A stretch of 6,476 nt of DNA from Rhodospirillales bacterium (lineage in GTDB: Bacteria; Pseudomonadota; Alphaproteobacteria; Acetobacterales; Acetobacteraceae). Made by a program: the position numbers and the translations under genes. Shown one piece after another: positions 4,937 to 6,476 of the stretch (position 1 is its first letter; every line of letters starts with the position of its first letter). Under the pieces are notes generated by a model. It had not been told where the DNA came from and ran no database searches. It saw only the letters and a list, made by a program, of their open reading frames with translations. Location: contig JAATGE010000059.1 of assembly GCA_015654825.1 (NCBI GenBank), forward strand, positions 1 to 6,476. Direction: 5' to 3'.

Positions 4937-5761
4937 ATGCCGACACGGCGCGATTTTGTGATGAGCTCGCTGATGACCGGCTTTACGCTGGCGGTCACCC
5001 GCGCCGAAGCGGCGGCGATCCACACCGACGACCACGGCCTCGTCGCCGGCGAGGTCTCCATCCCCACGCTCAAGGGCGACATCCCAGCCTACCGCGCGCA
5101 GCCGGACCGCACCGGCGTATTCCCGATCGTTCTCGTGGTCGAAGAAATCTTCGGCGTGCACGAATACATCAAGGACGTCTGCCGCCGCCTGGCCAAGCTC
5201 GGCTACATGGCAATCGCCCCCGAGCTCTACGCGCGCCAGGGCGATCTTTCGAAGATGACCGACGCCCACGAGATTTTCGCGAACATCATCCTCAAAGCCC
5301 CGGACGACCAGATGCTGTCCGACCTCGACAGCACCGTCACCTGGGCGCTCGCCAACCGCGGCGACACCACGCGCCTCGGCATCGTCGGCTTCTGCCGCGG
5401 CGGCCGCGACACCTGGCTCTACGCCGAGCACAACCCGTACCTGAAAGCAGCCGTCGCGTTCTACGGCCCGGTCGCCGGCAACACCTCGCCCATTCAGCCG
5501 CGCACGCCGCTCGATGCCGCGCGCGAATTGAAATGTCCGTTGCTCGGCCTCTATGGCGGCGCCGACGACAGCATCGACATCGCCGACGTGCGCCGCGCCG
5601 CCGCGCTGGCGAAAACCGCCGGGCAGGTCGTGCAGGTCGAAGTATTCCCCGGCGCCCCGCACGGTTTCCATGCCGACTACCGCTCCACCTACCACAAGGA
5701 TGCGGCGGAGGCGGCGTGGGCGAAAACGCTCGACTGGTTCCACGCGCACGGGGTGGCATAA
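4937..5761 (+). CDS. Tat-exported dienelactone hydrolase family protein
   Basis: A 274-residue alpha/beta hydrolase of the dienelactone hydrolase (carboxymethylenebutenolidase) family. The N-terminus PTRRDFVMSSLMTGFTLAV followed by TRAEAAA carries a twin-arginine motif (RRDF, 4-7) and a likely cut after the Ala run near 25-27, so the enzyme should be folded in the cytoplasm and exported to the periplasm. The family core follows: VVEEIFGVHEYIKD (67-80, with the glutamate that interacts with the catalytic thiol), IAPELYAR (93-100), nucleophile Cys153 in GFCRGG (151-156), Asp210 in YGGADDS, and His242 in GAPHGFHADYR. The Cys-Asp-His triad is complete, so it is probably active. Family members open lactone rings in aromatic degradation, but many have other or unknown substrates, and no catabolic genes are nearby. 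The sulfotransferase-like gene starts 7 bases after the stop, suggesting one operon. Confidence 0.93.
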   Translation: MPTRRDFVMSSLMTGFTLAVTRAEAAAIHTDDHGLVAGEVSIPTLKGDIPAYRAQPDRTGVFPIVLVVEEIFGVHEYIKDVCRRLAKLGYMAIAPELYARQGDLSKMTDAHEIFANIILKAPDDQMLSDLDSTVTWALANRGDTTRLGIVGFCRGGRDTWLYAEHNPYLKAAVAFYGPVAGNTSPIQPRTPLDAARELKCPLLGLYGGADDSIDIADVRRAAALAKTAGQVVQVEVFPGAPHGFHADYRSTYHKDAAEAAWAKTLDWFHAHGVA

Positions 5762-5768
5762 CACGCAA

Positions 5769-6476
5769 ATGGCAGCCCCCCGCTACATCATTCATCTGGG
5801 CCCGATGAAGACCGGGTCCACCTACCTGCAGCGCTGCATCGGCACGACGCGCGACGCATTGCTGGAAAACGGCGTCTATTTCCCCGCCGAACTTGCCGAC
5901 GCGCAAAGCCGCGTCGTACACACGTCGGTGCTCGCCGCCGTGCGCCATCCCCCACAATATGAAGCGGTCCGCCGCAAATTTGCGCAGCTCAATTCGTCCG
6001 GTTACCGTACAATCCTGCTATCCAACGAATTTCTCGCCAGCCTCGGCCTCGGCGAAATCGAAAAACTGCGCGAGCTGATCGGCGCACCCGACATTCGCGT
6101 CGTGTTCTTCTGCCGCCGCTGGACAGACCGTATCCCCAGCATGTGCTTCCAGAAAATCTTCGCCGGCGGCACCCATGCGCTGCCGGAATTCTTCGTGCGC
6201 CTGACCGGCAGCCGCAGAAGCAGGAAGGAGTTCGACTACGCACTGGTCTGGGACCATTGGAGCCAGGTGTTCGGCCGGGAAAACCTGCTGCTGTTTCCCT
6301 TTTCCAACTTCGTCGACCGCGAGCAGGACGTCTATCAGCGCTTCTGCCAGGACGTGCTGGAAATTCCGCCGATGCCGGTCGTTACGGTCCAAGGCTCCGC
6401 CGCCTGGGCCAGCCCGTCGCCCGCGGAAACCGAATTTCTGCGCGCCCTGAACGCACTCCACGCCCAGCTCCGCCCG
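5769..6476 (+). CDS. Sulfotransferase-like protein, 5' part
   Basis: The first 236 residues of a PAPS-dependent sulfotransferase-like protein; the frame is still open at the window end. The N-terminus IIHLGPMKTGSTYLQ (7-21) is the 5'-phosphosulfate-binding loop of the family. The segment IRVVFFCRRWTDRIPSMC (109-126) matches the 3'-phosphate-binding strand-helix region, where an Arg and a later Ser normally contact the nucleotide. No signal peptide precedes the loop, so the protein is probably cytoplasmic. ATG 5769 begins directly before the conserved strand; no clear Shine-Dalgarno is seen, and with a 7-base gap translation may depend on ribosomes leaving the hydrolase gene. Bacterial relatives sulfate polysaccharides, lipids or small molecules; the acceptor here is unknown. 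The fold assignment is good, but activity is unproven because some relatives are only sulfotransferase-like. Confidence 0.85.
   Translation, partial: MAAPRYIIHLGPMKTGSTYLQRCIGTTRDALLENGVYFPAELADAQSRVVHTSVLAAVRHPPQYEAVRRKFAQLNSSGYRTILLSNEFLASLGLGEIEKLRELIGAPDIRVVFFCRRWTDRIPSMCFQKIFAGGTHALPEFFVRLTGSRRSRKEFDYALVWDHWSQVFGRENLLLFPFSNFVDREQDVYQRFCQDVLEIPPMPVVTVQGSAAWASPSPAETEFLRALNALHAQLRP

Noticed and set aside
4859..5764. A 301-codon minus-strand frame antisense to the hydrolase
   Set aside because: The hydrolase has a complete catalytic triad and a Tat signal on the plus strand; the antisense frame is a GC-driven shadow ending in the repeat.

Overview
The window reads as a high-GC, gene-dense piece of an alphaproteobacterial chromosome. 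The style of HisI, LpxB and the lpx-linked Gfo/Idh-type dehydrogenase suggests Rhodospirillales, most likely Acetobacteraceae or a relative. This placement comes from recognising protein motifs by eye, not from a search.

Layout. (1) Bases 2-244 hold the 3' part of hisI (histidine synthesis). (2) Bases 247-416 hold two head-to-head copies of a two-hairpin repeat; the second copy ends exactly where lpxB begins. (3) lpxB (about 418-1572, lipid A disaccharide synthase) has an intact body but no ATG, GTG or TTG where its N-terminus should start. (4) A third repeat copy (1637-1689) sits between lpxB and a convergent Gfo/Idh/MocA dehydrogenase (2710-1718, minus), a plausible GnnA-type UDP-GlcNAc 3-dehydrogenase for diamino-sugar lipid A. 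(5) Bases 2872-3633 encode a secreted protein with five repeated beta-propeller-like units, in DNA clearly poorer in GC than its neighbours. (6) Bases 3634-4036 have no convincing gene but carry a second, unrelated palindromic repeat (two direct copies plus a degenerate inverted one). (7) A complete type II toxin-antitoxin pair lies on the minus strand: Phd/YefM-type antitoxin (4713-4459) overlapping a PIN-domain VapC/FitB toxin (4462-4037) by four bases, with a three-half-site palindromic operator upstream (4733-4755). (8) Two more head-to-head copies of the two-hairpin repeat fill 4804-4915. (9) A Tat-exported dienelactone-hydrolase-family protein (4937-5761) is followed after 7 bases by a sulfotransferase-like gene (5769 onward), cut by the window end.

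How the parts fit. The lpxB/dehydrogenase pair belongs to outer-membrane lipid A synthesis. The hydrolase and sulfotransferase probably share a transcript. The toxin-antitoxin pair and the propeller gene look like accessory insertions. The most interesting thread is the five-copy two-hairpin repeat: its stems change in a compensated way, four of its five copies form inverted pairs, and it appears to have replaced the start of lpxB, perhaps with a local inversion. An assembly join at the repeat is the main alternative.
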